Shown one piece after another: positions 6,501-7,091 of a stretch of 7,091 nucleotides of DNA. Under the pieces are notes generated by a model that was given only the letters and a program-made list of their open reading frames with translations, was not told the DNA's origin and did not search any database. Made by a program: the position numbers and the translations under genes. Positions within the stretch are counted from its first letter, which is position 1, and every line of letters starts with the position of its first letter. Source of the stretch: Desulfatitalea sp. (GTDB lineage Bacteria > Desulfobacterota > Desulfobacteria > Desulfobacterales > Desulfosarcinaceae); assembly GCA_013041835.1 (NCBI GenBank), contig JABDRH010000601.1:1-7091 (forward strand). The letters run 5' to 3'.

Positions 6501-7091
6501 GAATCGCGCCTGGCAGCGGAAATCGGTGTCGCGCCACAACATGGCCAGTTGCCGGCCGCTTTGACGGGCCAGGGCGTGGCAGGCGGCCAGGGGCAGCAGC
6601 CGGTTGCCCAGGCCGCCCACGCAGTAGCAGATCAACCGCTTGGCGGTCGGCTTGCGGCACACCAGGTAAGGGACGCCGGTGATGGGCACCCGGCCCTGGT
6701 GGGTCACCTCACCGAAGCGGCTCAACTTTTCCAGCCACCACGGCTCGGGCTTGACGGTCATGTGCAGTGGCACATCAGCCAGGTAGTCGGGGTCGTAGGA
6801 GATAGAGAGCACAAAGCCTTTGGTGGCCACACGGTCGAATTCGGATAGCACCGTGTCGATGTCCTCTTCCAGGCAGTGCTCCAGGCAGTCGAAGCTGGTG
6901 ATCCACTCCACGGCGTGGTCGGGCAGGGGCAGGCGTTTGGCCTCGCCGTCGATAAACTCAATGGCCGGGTTGCCGATGACGTTGCCGCTGGCCACGGACG
7001 CAATGTCCAGCCCCATCACTTTGGGTACGAACTGGGTGGCCGCATGGCAAAAGCGGCCATAGCCGCACCCCACATCCAACAGGGATTGCAC
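3552..7091 (-). CDS. Five-domain glycan-modifying protein (methyltransferase, fucosyltransferase-like, DUF268, methyltransferase, GT4), 5' partial
   Basis: One uninterrupted frame of 1179 codons enters from the right edge and ends in TAA at 3554-3552. The first codon is GTG, but it falls inside a methyltransferase fold just before LLDVGCG, so the true start is outside the window. Domains in order (residues counted from the window edge): SAM methyltransferase 1-147; fucosyltransferase-like 152-428; DUF268 about 450-671; Rossmann methyltransferase-like 672-852; GT4-type glycosyltransferase 870-1140. Linkers near 429-447 and 853-869 are rich in Ala, Pro, Ser and Thr, as expected between independent domains. 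I see no ATG with a ribosome binding site at the junctions, so a true fusion is more likely than missed gene boundaries. No signal peptide or membrane helix is visible, so it should be cytoplasmic. It probably builds or decorates a surface glycan or glycoprotein; acceptor and sugar donors cannot be read from sequence. The overlap with the amidotransferase start implies one operon. Confidence 0.88.
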   Translation of the reverse strand: MQSLLDVGCGYGRFCHAATQFVPKVMGLDIASVASGNVIGNPAIEFIDGEAKRLPLPDHAVEWITSFDCLEHCLEEDIDTVLSEFDRVATKGFVLSISYDPDYLADVPLHMTVKPEPWWLEKLSRFGEVTHQGRVPITGVPYLVCRKPTAKRLICYCVGGLGNRLLPLAACHALARQSGRQLAMLWRDTDFRCQARFDELFENSIPMVGDDELAGLTSCKIYADQQDIDFEAQLNGTHALKGLARQHGFSDRNQITLTSDGVRDVIIYHNNLVPGAAREEIIDFFRQLRPVQALREQIAQLAQALGLDDTVVGVHARGTDFNVQVATYAERIALHLREHPRQRFFVSSDDAAYETHLKSYFPHNIIVRPKTDCVRRADPTADWTNNTLTSNAAIREAIIDIHLLARTDFRIFHEGSSFAQLVNLLKAAGAGSQHRSAPVTPPRAMPETLRAAYTMGGQIPVTEGYFDESGRDANLHYDRTLMDRLMEKAHRREACNYGDTDQWLYQMLDRFPITGQRVLVMGSQVPFYEAVCLARGARPTTVEFEKIRSDHPDHDTLTVEALGRSTQLYDAAIAISTFEHTGLGRYGDPLDPDGDLAAMRMLRTKVRQDGLLFLSVPMREDTIVWNAHRIYGKVRFPHLVAGWEVLASAGKHAESETYRDLDYFQPIFVLRNDIETHIDMLIDLFKSHLNPVFIETGTALGRGVKAALRAGFNTVISVEQNGDLAEFNRARFADDPRVTIIHGESLSALSQILADLDTPATFWLDAHRTGGGLDGGGAPYPLLEELRAIQRHPIRRHTLLIDDRRLFEQEFGIHEDQVRSVITSIDPGYRFSDAHSTPESVPYGRNDILVAEPPAETVTTSRTSAPQTKGRIFYFCPDIPLLSAGIRRLYRHVAALAQNGFSAAILHQQGGFKAPDQPEAPIVYWDDTRLTERDVVVIPEGQPQIMHALRDVACRRFVIALNWDYIFKSLPDEMDWRHFNIERVMVVSPFIGRMVSWAMRLPIHLLDSAIDGDRFRYVPEQKQHRVAYIQRKAACIEPLQRLLAARNRDYTERIQWRPLTGLPQNDYAREVCSASIFLNLSPAEGFPTSCMEAMAAGTVVAGFDGVGGRELLVNGENCILAPNGDYVSLAYAVAPLLDNLLNGGSAAWEPLRAKGLETTAPLTRQRETRSVVDFWKSVL
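3562..3568 (-). promoter_or_regulatory. Ribosome binding site for the amidotransferase gene
   Basis: Minus-strand GGAAAAG lies 9 nt before the ATG at 3552-3550, inside the last codons of the preceding gene. It supports the MCGF start and coupled translation across the TAATG overlap. Confidence 0.5.
3672..4484 (-). other. Domain 5: GT4-type (GT-B fold) glycosyltransferase
   Basis: Residues 870-1140. The C-terminal half holds LSPAEGFPTSCMEAMAAGTVV (1080-1100), with the Glu1084/Glu1092 E-x7-E motif that binds the nucleotide sugar. It is followed by GGRELLVNGENCILAPNGD (1107-1125), the usual GT4 continuation. The N-terminal half begins IFYFCPDIPLLSAGIRRLYRHVAAL, a typical GT-B acceptor-side start with the glycine-containing turn. 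The sugar cannot be predicted. Confidence 0.82.
4536..5078 (-). other. Domain 4: second Rossmann methyltransferase-like domain
   Basis: Residues 672-852. FIETGTALGRG (693-703) fills the place of motif I, Glu719 (ISVEQ) is the acidic residue after strand 2, and FWLDAHRTGG (762-771), PLLEEL (781-786) and LLIDDRRLF (799-807) follow. The order fits a small family of class I methyltransferase-like proteins common in sugar-modification clusters. It is clearly different in sequence from domain 1, so it is not a recent internal duplication. Confidence 0.65.
5079..5744 (-). other. Domain 3: DUF268 domain
   Basis: Residues about 450-671. The block from Ile575 to Met599, including FEHTGLGRYGDPLDPDGD, is the hallmark I recall for DUF268, a family first described from Caenorhabditis and also found in bacterial glycan loci. 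VLVMGSQVPFYEAVCLARGA (518-537) resembles a degenerate nucleotide-binding turn, so a methyltransferase-like fold is likely. The enzymatic activity is not established. Confidence 0.7.
5808..6638 (-). other. Domain 2: fucosyltransferase-like domain (NodZ/FUT8-style GT-B)
   Basis: Residues 152-428. It starts with CVGGLGNRLLPLAA (157-170), the GxGNR motif typical of these enzymes. It carries VGVHARGTDF (312-321), an HxRxxD motif used for GDP-fucose binding in alpha-1,6 and related fucosyltransferases, and ends with DIHLLARTDFRIFHEGSSFAQL (400-421), resembling the conserved C-terminal region of NodZ and FUT8. Family assignment is from remembered motifs; the donor could be another GDP-sugar. Confidence 0.7.
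6651..7091 (-). other. Domain 1: class I SAM-dependent methyltransferase (truncated by window edge)
   Basis: Residues 1-147 of the long protein. DVGCGYG (6-12) is the glycine-rich SAM-binding motif I, Asp29 (VMGLDIA) is the acidic residue after strand 2, and ITSFDCLEH (64-72) matches the post-motif region of type-11 methyltransferases. Only the start of the fold and anything before it is missing. Confidence 0.85.

Noticed and set aside
5790..6848. 352-codon open frame on the plus strand
   Set aside because: It lies wholly antisense to the five-domain gene. Its translation shows no recognisable domain and has the Gly/Val/Gln-rich look of a shadow of a GC-rich coding strand.
7089..7091. GTG at the right edge as the start codon of the long minus-strand gene
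   Set aside because: The next residues run straight into the SAM-binding motif (LLDVGCG), whereas these methyltransferases have preceding helices. The codon is most likely an internal Val.

Overview
The window holds four protein-coding genes in two convergent groups, with a short repeat-bearing gap between them. It looks like a chromosomal segment from a Gram-negative bacterium. The pairing of a PtsP-type enzyme I with a cyclic-nucleotide-like/PilZ protein, together with the sequence style of both, recalls Desulfobacterota (Desulfosarcina-like sulfate reducers). That assignment rests on recalled family resemblance, not on a search.

Left part, plus strand (about 1-2064). The C-terminal half of a PEP-protein phosphotransferase (ptsP-like, cut by the window's left edge) is followed after about 119 bp by a regulator. 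The regulator has a helical N-terminus, a cyclic-nucleotide-binding fold and a C-terminal PilZ (c-di-GMP receptor) domain. Both look like signalling or regulatory genes rather than sugar-uptake genes.

Middle (2065-2211). This gap between converging genes carries two units of a palindromic repeat built on TTGGGT/ACCCAA. The second unit begins 7 nt past the stop codon of the minus-strand gene.

Right part, minus strand (7091-2212). A very long open frame enters from the right edge and runs 1179 codons without interruption. It encodes five recognisable domains in one chain: a SAM methyltransferase, a fucosyltransferase-like domain (NodZ/FUT8 style, HxRxxD motif), a DUF268 domain, a second Rossmann methyltransferase-like domain, and a GT4-type glycosyltransferase. 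Its stop codon overlaps by one base (TAATG) the start of a 446-aa asparagine-synthetase-like glutamine amidotransferase. Together they look like the distal end of a surface-glycan or protein-glycosylation operon, in which sugars are transferred, methylated and perhaps amidated. The five-domain fusion, coupled to an amidotransferase, is the most unusual content of the window.
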